From: Euryarchaeota archaeon UBA181 | GTDB taxonomy: Archaea; Thermoplasmatota; Poseidoniia; Poseidoniales; Thalassarchaeaceae | Length of the DNA: 64,000 bases | Reading direction: 5' to 3' | Assembly (NCBI GenBank): GCA_002496725.1 | Contig: DALI01000049.1 | Span: 7,753 to 71,752, forward strand | Shown: in pieces, positions 18,557 through 27,535 of the stretch | Position numbering within the stretch: position 1 is the stretch's first letter | Layout of the letters: each line of letters starts with the position of its first letter | Program-made: the position numbers and the translations under genes | Notes under the pieces: generated by a model | Seen by the model: only the letters and a program-made list of their open reading frames with translations | The model's database searches: none | Told to the model about the DNA's origin: nothing

Positions 18557-19809
18557 GTACAAGCAACACAAGCATTGTTAGGATTGGGTTAGATGATACC
18601 GATCACCCAGAATTCGGATGTACTACACATTCATTCCATGACCTATTGAGCAATCTGACCACCATCCCTAGTGTAATCGTACTCGAGAGGATGCTTGTAC
18701 GGCTCTGGCCGTATGCGTCAAGGAGGACCAGGGGGAACGGCGCACTATCGGCGACCTTGGAAATTCCATCTGAATCCAAGATTCAGTTTATCGACTCTTG
18801 CGCTGAATGGTTCGATTCATTATTGTCCGAAATATCACATTATCCCGAAATATCAAATTCTGCAACACCCGCTCTTTTAATTTCGTTCGACCAGGCTCCC
18901 CCAAAATGGTACTGGGAGACAGTAAGGGGGGAAGTAAACCTAGTGGATCGGGAATCTGAAATCAGAAGCTCGGGAGTGACTATCTTCTCTCATCCTGATA
19001 ACTGGGGGATGGTTGGTGCTAGTGCCGCTATCTCATGGGAACCCGGAATTAATCACTCTTGGGAGCTAATCGCTTGGAGAGAAGATAGCAAAATAGGGTC
19101 AAGAAGGGCGGTTTCCAAGGATTCTGTGTTCGAGATGTCCAAACTATTCCCTGAGACCTTCCTGAATAGGGACCCTACGGCAGATAAGGGCATTATCGCC
19201 CCTAGGACCCCCTGCCCAGTTCTTTACGGTATCAGGGGTTCAAGTAAGGATGCGGTGGAATCAGCAAACTCCTGGTTACAACATAAGAATAGCACCGAGA
19301 AGTGCCTTGATTGGGCATCACATAAGACTAATCAGCTCTCAGACGATCATCTCCCAGGACCTATGAGTGGGACAGTAATCACTTCGCCCGAGGTTCTGAA
19401 AGGTGCCCATGCGAGTTTGAAAGTAATTTCCGGTGGAAAAGGGGAGACATTAGTTGCATTCAGTGAAGGGGGGCCAGTGAATAAGCTACTTAGACAATTA
19501 TCGCCAGGGGATAGAATTTCTTGGATGGGCCTAATTTCTCCCGATCGCTCAATACATCTGGAAAGGCTGAGAATTGAATCTGCTTCCCCTAGGATCTCAT
19601 CCAGGCCTAGATGTTGTGGTAAGTCGATGAGGAGCAAGGGCAGGAATCAGCCCCTCTTCTGCTTAAGGTGTGGAAATAAGGAAAGCAAAATATGGCTATC
19701 AGATAACTGGTCTCCTGTGGGTGTCCCAAGTATTGACGGTTGGGTCCAGCCCCCTCCATCTCAGAGAAGACACCTTTCAATGCCCTTGGAACATGGAATT
19801 CCGGCATAG
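18553..19809 (+). CDS. tiaS: tRNA(Ile2) 2-agmatinylcytidine synthetase TiaS
   Basis: Archaeal enzyme that attaches agmatine to C34 of tRNA-Ile2 using ATP, so that the CAU anticodon reads AUA. The N-terminus IGLDDTDHPEFGCTTH is the TiaS ATP-binding signature, and RTRGNGALS follows in the kinase-like domain. PCPVLYGIRG occurs in the ferredoxin-like part, then an OB-fold (WMGLISPDRS) and a C-terminal zinc ribbon with CC and CLRC cysteine pairs. 418 residues, normal for the family. It is translationally coupled to gmhB by a four-base overlap. The enzyme is essential where AUA codons are read. Confidence 0.93.
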   Translation: MSTSNTSIVRIGLDDTDHPEFGCTTHSFHDLLSNLTTIPSVIVLERMLVRLWPYASRRTRGNGALSATLEIPSESKIQFIDSCAEWFDSLLSEISHYPEISNSATPALLISFDQAPPKWYWETVRGEVNLVDRESEIRSSGVTIFSHPDNWGMVGASAAISWEPGINHSWELIAWREDSKIGSRRAVSKDSVFEMSKLFPETFLNRDPTADKGIIAPRTPCPVLYGIRGSSKDAVESANSWLQHKNSTEKCLDWASHKTNQLSDDHLPGPMSGTVITSPEVLKGAHASLKVISGGKGETLVAFSEGGPVNKLLRQLSPGDRISWMGLISPDRSIHLERLRIESASPRISSRPRCCGKSMRSKGRNQPLFCLRCGNKESKIWLSDNWSPVGVPSIDGWVQPPPSQRRHLSMPLEHGIPA

Positions 19810-19844
19810 GTGCATATTTATCCCATCAGATTCTCAGAAGTTAT

Positions 19845-20045
19845 GTGGAAACCCAGGCCGTCCTACAGTTCATCCTAATTGTCTCCGCAATCTTGCTGTT
19901 TCTGTATATCGTAAGAAACCTCACTAGATTAACGCCAACCGATGAAGAAACATACTCGGGAACAGCGAGGTCTCCAGAGAACCTATACGAACCATCAGAG
20001 GAAGCCATATCAGAGATGGAAGGCTTAATTTCAAAGCTCAACTAA
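19845..20045 (+). CDS. Small single-pass membrane protein, unknown function
   Basis: A 66-residue frame starting at GTG 19845, 35 bases after tiaS. A hydrophobic helix at residues 5-20 (VLQFILIVSAILLFLYIV) is followed by a basic residue and an acidic cytoplasmic-type tail ending in EEAISEMEGLISKLN. The frame extends upstream to 19740, but only by overlapping tiaS. It meets the convergent P-loop ATPase gene with an eight-base overlap. No family recognised; coding status is likely but not certain. Confidence 0.5.
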   Translation: METQAVLQFILIVSAILLFLYIVRNLTRLTPTDEETYSGTARSPENLYEPSEEAISEMEGLISKLN

Positions 20046-20670
20046 TCAGTTCTTTAAGCCCCTTGGAAGTCATTTTCAGGTATCTCTCGGAATTATTCGA
20101 AGATACAATTTTCACACCATCCTTGACTGGATGGTTCAGAAGGAAAACGGTCCTGAGAGAATTGCGAATAGATTTTCCACCTCTGCTAACCCAGCCACCA
20201 TCCGATGCATTAGAAGCATCCTCATAAGCTGATGATGTGATTACTAGATTAGTCCCTTCGCAAGACCCGGATAACGTATTGACTGCATGAATATCCCCCT
20301 TCTTAGCTCTGCCATGATTCTCACACCAATCATCTATTATGATGACATCACCCTCTCCGAAATCTACTGTACTGGACAATATCAGATCCAATTCCGAAGA
20401 AAGACTTCCTGATAGATGTAAAATTGATAGTCTCTCGTACCCTTTATTGCTAATATCCCAAAGAATTTCTGTTGCTCGTTCTTGATTAGGCATTTTCCTA
20501 CATACCCAAACAACACGCCCTCCTCCCTTGATGGCCTCGGATGCAATACCTAGGCACAGAGTAGTCTTACCTGCTCCGGGCTCGGCAGAAATGTGCACAG
20601 CACCGTTCTTGTAGTCTATCACGAGTATCCGAGTATGACAAAGCCAAAGAGCATTCCTGAGGCAATTCAC
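20038..20670 (-). CDS. RecA-fold P-loop ATPase, RadB/KaiC-like
   Basis: Compact 210-residue ATPase. AEPGAGKTTLC is the Walker A motif and DVIIIDDW is Walker B; spacing and the following ITSSAYED resemble RecA/RadB-type cores. It lacks the helix-hairpin-helix N-terminal domain of RadA. No obvious DNA-binding loop signature is visible, and the C-terminus is short, so it may be RadB or an orphan recombinase paralog. Start is GTG 20670, 48 bases from the divergent small membrane gene. Confidence 0.6.
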   Translation of the reverse strand: MNCLRNALWLCHTRILVIDYKNGAVHISAEPGAGKTTLCLGIASEAIKGGGRVVWVCRKMPNQERATEILWDISNKGYERLSILHLSGSLSSELDLILSSTVDFGEGDVIIIDDWCENHGRAKKGDIHAVNTLSGSCEGTNLVITSSAYEDASNASDGGWVSRGGKSIRNSLRTVFLLNHPVKDGVKIVSSNNSERYLKMTSKGLKELIS

Positions 20671-20718
20671 AGAGAAATATAATCAACATCTACCATAACG
20701 ACTCATTGGGGGAGTCAG

Positions 20719-21024
20719 ATGAAAGAACGTATCCCGAGACGTGCAGCGCCAGATTTCCGTGAGTCCGAAGACGGACTCTTCACCTCTGTGATGGAAGACG
20801 GTTTCCTGAATGTAGCACTTGATGATGCCAATCAGTACGGCCCTCATGCAATGATACTCTTCCTGGGCATTGTTTCTGTTTTGACCGGCTTTGTTCTAGG
20901 TCTAGCTATGATCGATCCGGTATTTTCATTCATAGCGGCTGCGATAATAATTGCTTCCTTCGGTTTGAGGAAATTTTTACAAACAAGAGCCACTAATAAT
21001 GTGGTCAAAAGTAGTACGGAGTAG
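20719..21024 (+). CDS. Small two-helix membrane protein, unknown function
   Basis: 101 residues. A charged 40-residue N-terminus is followed by two hydrophobic helices (AMILFLGIVSVLTGFVLGLAM and SFIAAAIIIASFGL) and a short basic/polar tail. A TATA-like AAATATAATC at about 20675-20684 lies roughly 40 bases upstream, in the divergent gap. It faces purB convergently with a three-base gap. No family recognised. Confidence 0.6.
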   Translation: MKERIPRRAAPDFRESEDGLFTSVMEDGFLNVALDDANQYGPHAMILFLGIVSVLTGFVLGLAMIDPVFSFIAAAIIIASFGLRKFLQTRATNNVVKSSTE

Positions 21025-21027
21025 TGC

Positions 21028-22374
21028 CTACACCCTTTCACGAGCGAGTGACACTGCGTTATCGACTATCTCTCCCGATACTCCAAGATGACTCGCCGGA
21101 GAAAAAAGGTATTCGAGCTCTTCGGAACTGAAGATAGAACTAATCTGATCATTCTCTTGGCATACCTCCATTAGATTCCTACCAAACTCCAGTGCCTCCA
21201 TTGACGAAACTCTGAGGACCTCATGAGCTTCATCCCTAGGCATGCCAGAGTCAACAAGGGCCAGCATGACCTTCTCTGCCATCACTAGTCCCTTCTGAGA
21301 CTCTATGTTTTGTAGCATCCTTTCTCGATCAACAACCAGCCTAGACATGACCCTCTCACACTTAGCGAATATGTCATCTAGAAGTATCATTGAGTGAGAA
21401 AGAGTGAATCTCTCCGACGATGAATTAGCCAGATCTCTCTCATGCCATAGAAGGGCATTCTCATAAGATGGAATTATCATGGATCTCACGATCCTAGCCA
21501 GGCCACATGCATTCTCAGCTGTGATGGGATTCCTCTTGTGTGCCATCGTAGAAGATCCCACTTGCTTTTCGACATCAAATGCCTCGGCTACCTCGGCAAT
21601 CTCACTCCTCTGAAGGTTCCTCACCTCCTGCAAAACCTTCTCTATACTAGTTGCGACGTTCGCCATCCATCCGACCCACTCGATGTAACGATCCCTGCCG
21701 ACGACCTGTGTTGTCGCAACAGGGACTTCTAAACCCAGCTCGCCTAGAATCAAGCTCTGGAGCTCTAATGCATTCTCTCCTTGTGCGGCTCCCGTGCCAA
21801 CCGCTCCCAAGAACTTCCCTGCAGTTATCCTTGTCTTCATGGACTCAAGCCTATCGAGATGCCTTCGGAATTCATCGACCCATACGGCCACCTTGAGTCC
21901 GAATGTAATCGGTACAGCTGCCTGGCCGTGGGTCCTACCAATCATTATCGTGTCTCTTTCCCTTTCAGCCATATCACAAAGGGTAGATATTAGGGACTTC
22001 AGGGACTCTAACTGCAACTTGACGCTGTCTTTGATTTGGAGGGCTACAGCAGAGTCAACTATGTCGTTACTGGTAGCCCCAAGGTGGATGCACCAACCAG
22101 CCTCTCCCGCTACCTCGGCCATAGCCTTGGTTAGTGCCATTATATCGTGCCTAGTTTCTGCCTCAATTTCATCCACCCTATCAGCGGTAACTATTCCCGG
22201 ATCTGATATGTCTGCTACCATGTCATAATGTTCTGCACTAACTCTGCCCATCTTGCAATGCGCCCAGACCAACGCTCTTTCCACTTCTATTTGTCTAGAA
22301 TGCCTGCCTTCCCTCGACCAAATAGCTTTGGCCTCATCACGTCCGTATCTGTAGTCTAGTGGTGAAACTGACAT
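21028..22374 (-). CDS. purB: Adenylosuccinate lyase
   Basis: Cleaves SAICAR and adenylosuccinate, releasing fumarate, in purine synthesis. The 448 residues belong to the fumarase/aspartase superfamily. The signature loop is GSSTMAHKRNP, GRTHGQAAVPITFG contains the catalytic histidine region, and GATSNDIVDSA is the third conserved segment. It starts at ATG 22374 after a 39-base gap from dph6, which ends upstream on the same strand, so the two may be co-transcribed. Confidence 0.96.
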   Translation of the reverse strand: MSVSPLDYRYGRDEAKAIWSREGRHSRQIEVERALVWAHCKMGRVSAEHYDMVADISDPGIVTADRVDEIEAETRHDIMALTKAMAEVAGEAGWCIHLGATSNDIVDSAVALQIKDSVKLQLESLKSLISTLCDMAERERDTIMIGRTHGQAAVPITFGLKVAVWVDEFRRHLDRLESMKTRITAGKFLGAVGTGAAQGENALELQSLILGELGLEVPVATTQVVGRDRYIEWVGWMANVATSIEKVLQEVRNLQRSEIAEVAEAFDVEKQVGSSTMAHKRNPITAENACGLARIVRSMIIPSYENALLWHERDLANSSSERFTLSHSMILLDDIFAKCERVMSRLVVDRERMLQNIESQKGLVMAEKVMLALVDSGMPRDEAHEVLRVSSMEALEFGRNLMEVCQENDQISSIFSSEELEYLFSPASHLGVSGEIVDNAVSLARERV

Positions 22375-22413
22375 TATATCCCCAAACCTGCGACTCGGGC
22401 TTCATGTTTGAGA

Positions 22414-23166
22414 CTAGCGATTAGAAGATAGTCGCCCAGAAGAGATAATCCACGACCCTCTTCCCCTTTCCCATGTTTTCTCACCTATCAAAATTGAACT
22501 ACTCGACATTGCAGGTGAATCCACAACTAGAGTCTCATATTCTCCCCCTTCTCCATCAGGGTTAAAACGATATTTGAGAGACGTTTCTATCAATTCCTCA
22601 ATTTCCTCTGCCCCCAATTTCTTCCCTACCCAGCTACTATCAAGTCCGTCCGCAGATACCGATGAAAGCCTGACATCAAAACCGTGTCGGGGAAAACAGC
22701 GCATGTGTTCAACTGGATCATGATGCCATAATGGTGAGAATGACTTGATCCCTAGTCGTGAACACATCCTATCTATTCTGGTCCTTTGATAGTCGGATCT
22801 TAGTGCTCCGGTTACCAAGGCATCTATTTCCAGTGCTTCTTCATGTAAGATTATTCCATTCTTATCCCAAGTTTCTGGCCAGAATGAGTTGAAGTCAGCC
22901 ACTACATTAGTTTCGCCAGCAATCCCCCTCTGCAAGTCTTCCACCTCTTTCTCCTCTGCCCCTTCGGTAATAATTGGGAGCCAAGGTATGCCTGAAGAGG
23001 CGGATTGTAGTCCAGCAGCACACACTCCTCCTGTTTGAAACATCATAGAGTCATCACCAGTTACACACAGGGTAACTAGTGCCTTTACATCCCATCCTCT
23101 CATTATGCACCACCATGTGGCGTAGGACGAGTCCTTTCCCCCCGAGCATAGTACCGCCACACGCAC
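22414..23166 (-). CDS. dph6: Diphthine--ammonia ligase
   Basis: Last enzyme of diphthamide synthesis: amidates diphthine on the EF-2 histidine using ATP and ammonia. AVLCSGGKDSSYA is the PP-loop of the N-type ATP pyrophosphatase fold, and the C-terminal signature NPDGEGGEYETLV with RIDRMCSRLGI is typical of Dph6. GTG 23166 gives about 250 residues and starts the protein at the expected place; the open frame up to 23271 would overlap psmA. Its substrate, EF-2 with the diphthamide histidine, is encoded at 32617-34824. Confidence 0.9.
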   Translation of the reverse strand: MRVAVLCSGGKDSSYATWWCIMRGWDVKALVTLCVTGDDSMMFQTGGVCAAGLQSASSGIPWLPIITEGAEEKEVEDLQRGIAGETNVVADFNSFWPETWDKNGIILHEEALEIDALVTGALRSDYQRTRIDRMCSRLGIKSFSPLWHHDPVEHMRCFPRHGFDVRLSSVSADGLDSSWVGKKLGAEEIEELIETSLKYRFNPDGEGGEYETLVVDSPAMSSSSILIGEKTWERGRGSWIISSGRLSSNR

Positions 23167-23265
23167 ATCTCTTCGTACGGACCTTTCCGCTTGAATGCAA
23201 CGAAGGAAGACCCCCTTCCCAACCAACCTTGATAAGAGGCCGTTGGCGCATGGGTGTTGATTACG

Positions 23266-23973
23266 ATGCAACCGAGCGGACGCGGATACGATTCTTCAGT
23301 AGGAACTTTCTCACCAGACGGACGACTTCACCAAGTCGAGTATGCCCGAGAGTCGGTCAAGAGAGGCTCAACAACAGTAGGGGTAAAATTCCGAGATGGA
23401 GTCATACTAATTGTCGCAAAAAGAATACCTAGCAAGTTGGTAATACCCGAGTCAATCGAGAAGATGTACAAGATTGATGATCACATAGGAATAACGACCT
23501 CGGGCCTCGTTGCTGATGCCAGGCAGTTAGTTGACAGAGCTAGGGTCCAGTGCCAGATTAACAAGATGACTTATGGGGACTCAATCGATGTCACCACTCT
23601 AGTGAAGAAGATGTGTGACTATAAGCAGTCATTCACCCAATATGGAGGTGCAAGGCCATTCGGTACAGCATTACTCATTGCAGGCGTAGATTCGGAGGGG
23701 GCTCATCTCTACGAGACTGATCCTTCAGGTGCGTATGGCTCGTACCAAGCAGGGGCCATTGGTAGTGGCCGCAGCGAAGTCATTTCTTACTTCGAAGAAA
23801 AATGGAAGCCAGGAATGACAGAAAATGCGGCCATAAAGACCGGTTTAGAGGCACTTTCAGCTACTCTTGAAGATGGACTCTCCGATGAATCAGTGGAGAT
23901 ATGTGTGATTAATGAAGGCGGCTACAGGGAACTAGGCCCTGAAGATCTGCAGAAGCATATTTCCAAGCTTTAG
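23266..23973 (+). CDS. psmA: Proteasome subunit alpha
   Basis: Outer-ring subunit of the archaeal 20S proteasome. GRGYDSSVGTFSPDGRLHQVEYA is split here only by the gate region: the YD motif and SPDGRLHQVEYA are the alpha-subunit signature (helix H0). The pocket lysine lies in the following core and binds the HbYX tail of PAN, which is encoded at 56754. ATG 23266 gives 235 residues; GTG 23254 is an alternative. It leads the cluster with SBDS and exosome genes, a classic archaeal arrangement, and diverges from dph6. Confidence 0.95.
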   Translation: MQPSGRGYDSSVGTFSPDGRLHQVEYARESVKRGSTTVGVKFRDGVILIVAKRIPSKLVIPESIEKMYKIDDHIGITTSGLVADARQLVDRARVQCQINKMTYGDSIDVTTLVKKMCDYKQSFTQYGGARPFGTALLIAGVDSEGAHLYETDPSGAYGSYQAGAIGSGRSEVISYFEEKWKPGMTENAAIKTGLEALSATLEDGLSDESVEICVINEGGYRELGPEDLQKHISKL

Positions 23974-24021
23974 TGGCCTGCTTTCCACTATCTCCTTATG
24001 CCCCTAGCATGTACGAGCTAC

Positions 24022-24711
24022 ATGGTTAGCCTCGACGACGCGGTTATTGCGAGACTCGAGAAAGGTGGGTCAAGGTATGAGATTCTCGTTGATCCCGACC
24101 TCGTTGATGTATGGAAGGGCGATCCGTCATCAGTTGAGATGGACGACCTCCTAGCAGTAAGTGAGGTTTGGACAGATTCTCGTAATGGCGAGAGGCCAAC
24201 TTCCGAAGCATTGCTTAGCGTGTTTGGCAGTAATGATATCCATCAGTGCGTCGATATCATACTTAGAAAAGGCTCAATACAACTTACTACGATACAGAGA
24301 AAGAAGATGGTACAAGAGAAAAAACTTCAGATAATAAATGAAATAGCTACAACTGCTACCGATCCAAAGACAAGGATGCCACATCCCAGGACTAGGATAG
24401 AGAATGCCCTGGAGGAAGCACGTTTTTCTGTTGATCCATTCAAATCAGTTGAGAGTCAGGTTTCTGATGCCGTGAAGGTACTCAAACCACTAATTCCACT
24501 ACAGTTTATCACAATAAGACTTGCTTTCAAGATTCCCGGGGCATCATATGGTTCTGTGAATCAAATCCTTAGGGACCTAGTCAAACGTCAAGAATGGCTT
24601 ACTGATGGTACATGGGCATGTGTTGTTGAGGTCCCAGGAGGGATGAAGAATGAATTAATTAGCAAGGTTGCAAGTAGGGCCTCAGAGGCTGAAGTCAAGG
24701 AGCTTGACTGA
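24022..24711 (+). CDS. SBDS/Sdo1 ribosome maturation protein
   Basis: Archaeal homologue of the Shwachman-Bodian-Diamond protein, which helps release the anti-association factor aIF6 from the large ribosomal subunit together with an EF-2-like GTPase. The SBDS N-domain is visible (VIARLEKGGSRYEILVDP and VFGSNDIHQCVDIILRKG), followed by RTRIENALEEARFSVDPF of domain II and a ferredoxin-like domain III. 229 residues from ATG 24022, normal length. The linkage psmA-SBDS-rrp4-rrp41-rrp42 is conserved in many archaea. Confidence 0.94.
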   Translation: MVSLDDAVIARLEKGGSRYEILVDPDLVDVWKGDPSSVEMDDLLAVSEVWTDSRNGERPTSEALLSVFGSNDIHQCVDIILRKGSIQLTTIQRKKMVQEKKLQIINEIATTATDPKTRMPHPRTRIENALEEARFSVDPFKSVESQVSDAVKVLKPLIPLQFITIRLAFKIPGASYGSVNQILRDLVKRQEWLTDGTWACVVEVPGGMKNELISKVASRASEAEVKELD

Positions 24712-24775
24712 CTCCCCACCGAAGGTGTCGACATCAACGGTTATGAATAGTAGGCCGGTCGGGCAGCTCGATAAC

Positions 24776-25444
24776 ATGAGTAATGAGAGCAACGCGGGCG
24801 GACCGCGAGACTCACGACGCACCCTCGTCGTCGTGCCAGGAGAAGACCTGGGAGTATCTGAGGGGATTGAAGCTGGTCACGGCGTTTTAGTTGTTGATGA
24901 CAGAATCATATCGACGAAACAAGGACGAATGAGTAGAAAGGGAAACACAATTTCTGTTGACCCCCTTCACACAAGATATATGCCTAGGCCAGGTGATTTG
25001 GTAATAGGCCATATTGAGGGATGCACTAACAATATCTGGTTCATAGACATAGGTGCCCCATTCAATTCAATTCTACCGATGAGCCTCGGTCCTGCCAAGG
25101 TCGAATTCGGCGGAACTAGGAAGGTTCTGGATATTGGTGACTCTATCCTTTGCAGGGTTCAAGAAGTTGAAGAAACCCATCAAAGCGTCGTTACGATGAA
25201 GGGAATGGGACTCAGGAAGATTCGCTCAGGCGCACTAGACGAACTAGACCCCCACCTTCTTGGTAGGCTAATAGGCAAGGGAGGCGCGTTCCTCAGAGAG
25301 ATGAAGATGGAAACTGATTGTAGAATCGTTGTCGCCGACAATGGCCGTCTATGGATAGATGGAGAGCTAAGTAACATATTAGAGGTCAGAAGGAGAATTA
25401 ATAGTATATCTTCCGAGGCCAGAGTTGTAGGAGTTGATGCTTAA
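24776..25444 (+). CDS. rrp4: Exosome complex RNA-binding cap protein Rrp4
   Basis: S1/KH cap subunit of the archaeal exosome that recruits RNA to the Rrp41-Rrp42 ring. The N-terminal VVVPGEDLG opens the NTD. The S1 domain follows (RPGDLVIGHIEGCTNNIWFIDIG), then a KH domain with LIGKGGAFLREMKMETDC, the conserved GxxG loop. 222 residues from ATG 24776; ATG 24743 would add 11 residues. The stop TAA overlaps the rrp41 ATG (TAATG), indicating translational coupling. Confidence 0.94.
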   Translation: MSNESNAGGPRDSRRTLVVVPGEDLGVSEGIEAGHGVLVVDDRIISTKQGRMSRKGNTISVDPLHTRYMPRPGDLVIGHIEGCTNNIWFIDIGAPFNSILPMSLGPAKVEFGGTRKVLDIGDSILCRVQEVEETHQSVVTMKGMGLRKIRSGALDELDPHLLGRLIGKGGAFLREMKMETDCRIVVADNGRLWIDGELSNILEVRRRINSISSEARVVGVDA

Positions 25445-26160
25445 TGGGTGGATATGGAGATGTTAGGATGATTGATGAAAATGGGCTTAGGATGGATGGC
25501 AGAAAGCCAGGAGACGTCAGGCCCATAACAATAGAAACCGGAGTAGTTCCAGTGGCAGATGGATCATGTAGGATGGTTTGGGGAACCAATGAGGCCATAG
25601 TGGCAGTTTACGGTCCTATGGAGGCACACCCAAGAAAGATTCAACGCCAAGACAGGGCAGTAATTGATGTCGCGTACAACATGGCCCCATTTTCGACCAC
25701 TGATAGGATTAGACCAGGCTTCAATAGAAGAAGTAGAGAAATCAGTAAGGTCACAAAGGATGCTTTAGAGAGCGTAGTTCTTCTGGAACTATACCCCAGA
25801 TCAAAGATTAGAGTCAGCATTGAGATAGTTTCTGCAGAGGCTGGAACTAGATGTGTTGGTCTGACTGCGGCCTCGGTCGCACTAGCTGATGCAGGAATTC
25901 CAATGACTGATCTGATCGTCAGTGTCGCTAGTGGCAAGGTAAACGATGTGGTCGTTTGTGACTTGAACAAAGAGGAGGACAACTATGGGGAGGCAGATCT
26001 ACCAATGGGAGTACTGCCTAATTCAGGAGAGCTAGTTTTCTTACAGATGGACGGAAACCTGTCCCCTGAAGAGTTCAAGCAAGCATGGGACTACAATGTG
26101 GATGCGGCCATGGAAGTTCACAAACTGATGGTAAAAGCCCTCAAGGGGGGTGACAACTGA
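25444..26160 (+). CDS. rrp41: Exosome complex exonuclease Rrp41
   Basis: Catalytic RNase PH-like subunit of the exosome hexamer; phosphorolytic 3'-5' exonuclease. The DGR motif is in GLRMDGRKPGD, FSTTDRIRPGFNRRSREIS supplies the Arg-rich RNA and phosphate contacts, and LPMGVLPNSGELVFLQMDG is near the catalytic acidic site. The acidic DLNKEEDNYGEADLPMG carries the active-site Asp. 238 residues, normal. One-base overlap with rrp42 (TGATG). Confidence 0.95.
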   Translation: MGGYGDVRMIDENGLRMDGRKPGDVRPITIETGVVPVADGSCRMVWGTNEAIVAVYGPMEAHPRKIQRQDRAVIDVAYNMAPFSTTDRIRPGFNRRSREISKVTKDALESVVLLELYPRSKIRVSIEIVSAEAGTRCVGLTAASVALADAGIPMTDLIVSVASGKVNDVVVCDLNKEEDNYGEADLPMGVLPNSGELVFLQMDGNLSPEEFKQAWDYNVDAAMEVHKLMVKALKGGDN

Positions 26161-26933
26161 TGTCCGCGCCAACAGTTCCCAACTTGCTACGAGCCCATCT
26201 TTCAGATCTAGCTCTAAACGATGCTAGACTAGATGGTAGATCCAAATTCGAGGGAAGAGAACTAAAGCTAGAAACAGGGATTCTCCCAAGAGCCGAGGGT
26301 TCTGCCAAGGTTACTATGGGCGATACGATAGTATTGGCAGGAGTCAAATTTCAGCTTATGACTCCATACTCAGACAGGCCAAACCAAGGAGGACTGATGT
26401 GCTCTTGCGAGGTCAGACCCTTAGCAGGAAGGCACTGGGAAGCAGGACCACCTAGTCCTGAATCAATAGAGTTAGGGAGGGTCGTAGACCGTGGAATTAG
26501 GGAATCGGGTTGTATAGATGTCGATGATTTGTGCATCATTCCAGGAGAGAAGGCTTGGCAGGTCATCCTTGACCTTCACGCTATCTCGGATGATGGGAAC
26601 CTCTTCGATGCTTTTGCTTTAGCAGGAATCGCCGCCCTAAGGAGCGCGATAATTCCCGCCGAGAGGTTCGAAGTAGGGGAAGATATGCCTTTGAAAGTCT
26701 CCAAAAAGCCGATTATGTGCTCATACCATAAGGTCGGAGGAAGGTTCGTCTATGACGCTTCTTACAAAGAGGAACTAGGTGGGGATGAGAGAATTCACAT
26801 AACCCTGGGTGACGACGATCACGTCCATTCTCTCCAGAAGGGTCTAAAGGGAATCTTCACGGCAGACGAATTCGCTGAGATAATGGAGCACGCCAAAGTA
26901 AGATGTGCTGAACTTAGGAAAATTGTGGATTAA
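26160..26933 (+). CDS. rrp42: Exosome complex non-catalytic subunit Rrp42
   Basis: RNase PH-fold partner of Rrp41, catalytically inactive but needed for ring assembly and RNA binding. DARLDGRSKFEGRELKLETG opens the domain; CEVRPLAGRHWEAGPPSPES and ELGRVVDRGIRESG carry the conserved Rrp42 blocks, and VILDLHAISDDGNLFDA is the core strand region. 257 residues, normal for the family. It overlaps rrp41 by one base and precedes the L37Ae gene by 12 bases. Confidence 0.95.
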   Translation: MSAPTVPNLLRAHLSDLALNDARLDGRSKFEGRELKLETGILPRAEGSAKVTMGDTIVLAGVKFQLMTPYSDRPNQGGLMCSCEVRPLAGRHWEAGPPSPESIELGRVVDRGIRESGCIDVDDLCIIPGEKAWQVILDLHAISDDGNLFDAFALAGIAALRSAIIPAERFEVGEDMPLKVSKKPIMCSYHKVGGRFVYDASYKEELGGDERIHITLGDDDHVHSLQKGLKGIFTADEFAEIMEHAKVRCAELRKIVD

Positions 26934-26945
26934 TAGGTGATTGAA

Positions 26946-27314
26946 ATGGCAAAAAGAACTCAGAAAGCTGGACTAACCGCTCGATTCGGTTCGAGATATG
27001 GAGTTAGCGTAAGAAGGCGAGCTGGATCAGCTCTCAAGAAGAAATCTAGACAGTATACCTGTCCATCATGTCAGTACCCTAAGGTAAGGAGGAAGTCCGC
27101 TGGAATTTGGGAATGCAGGAAATGCAATTATACATTCACTGGCGGAGTTTGGGAGCCGTTTACTAGGGCCTCCGATGCTAACAACAGAGTAGTTAGAAGA
27201 TCAATGGAAGGTGCAACAGCAACTGACATGGCGGTTATAGCACAACAAGCCGCAATGGATTTTGAGAGAAAATTGGTGGAGGCAGACGAAGTTGCCGACT
27301 CAGAGGAAGAATGA
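26946..27314 (+). CDS. rpl37ae: Ribosomal protein L37Ae (eL43), C-terminally extended
   Basis: Zinc-ribbon protein of the large subunit. The zinc ligands are CPSC and CRKC, 18 residues apart, in the usual order. ATG 26946 follows GGTGATT at good spacing, so the upstream TTG/ATG-less extension at 26937 is rejected. The family is normally 83-95 residues; here 122, with an extra acidic, helix-prone tail (about the last 30 residues, ending EVADSEEE). The gene follows rrp42 and overlaps pcc1 by 23 bases. Confidence 0.92.
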   Translation: MAKRTQKAGLTARFGSRYGVSVRRRAGSALKKKSRQYTCPSCQYPKVRRKSAGIWECRKCNYTFTGGVWEPFTRASDANNRVVRRSMEGATATDMAVIAQQAAMDFERKLVEADEVADSEEE

Positions 27315-27534
27315 GGATAAAATCTCAATCGATCTCGATTTTCCTCATGCGGACGCTGAGCATATAGCAAGCGGACTCCGGACAGAATCTGAATTCACAG
27401 AGCTTAATGGGATAATTTCCATTTCAATCTCCGCTACAAATTTCTCAGATCTAAGGGCGATATGGAATTCAACGATGAGGGGCTTGGTAGCTTCAGAGCA
27501 AGCTTTGAATGCTATCAAAGGGTCAAGTGAGTAG
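27292..27534 (+). CDS. pcc1: KEOPS complex subunit Pcc1
   Basis: Small dimerisation subunit of the KEOPS complex, which makes t6A37 in ANN-reading tRNAs. The fold is recognisable from DLDFPHADAEHIASGLRTES followed by ISISISATNFSDLRAIWNS and the final helix MRGLVASEQAL. No ATG exists at a sensible place; TTG 27292 gives 80 residues (normal size) and TTG 27262 a longer version within L37Ae. Overlap with rpl37ae and a one-base gap to pfdB show co-transcription with the exosome operon, as in many archaea. Confidence 0.82.
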   Translation: MPTQRKNEDKISIDLDFPHADAEHIASGLRTESEFTELNGIISISISATNFSDLRAIWNSTMRGLVASEQALNAIKGSSE

Positions 27535-27535
27535 T

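Noticed and set aside
23266..23271. Dph6 extension overlapping psmA
   Set aside because: The PP-loop family begins at the GTG at 23166, and the extension has no similarity and would run into psmA.
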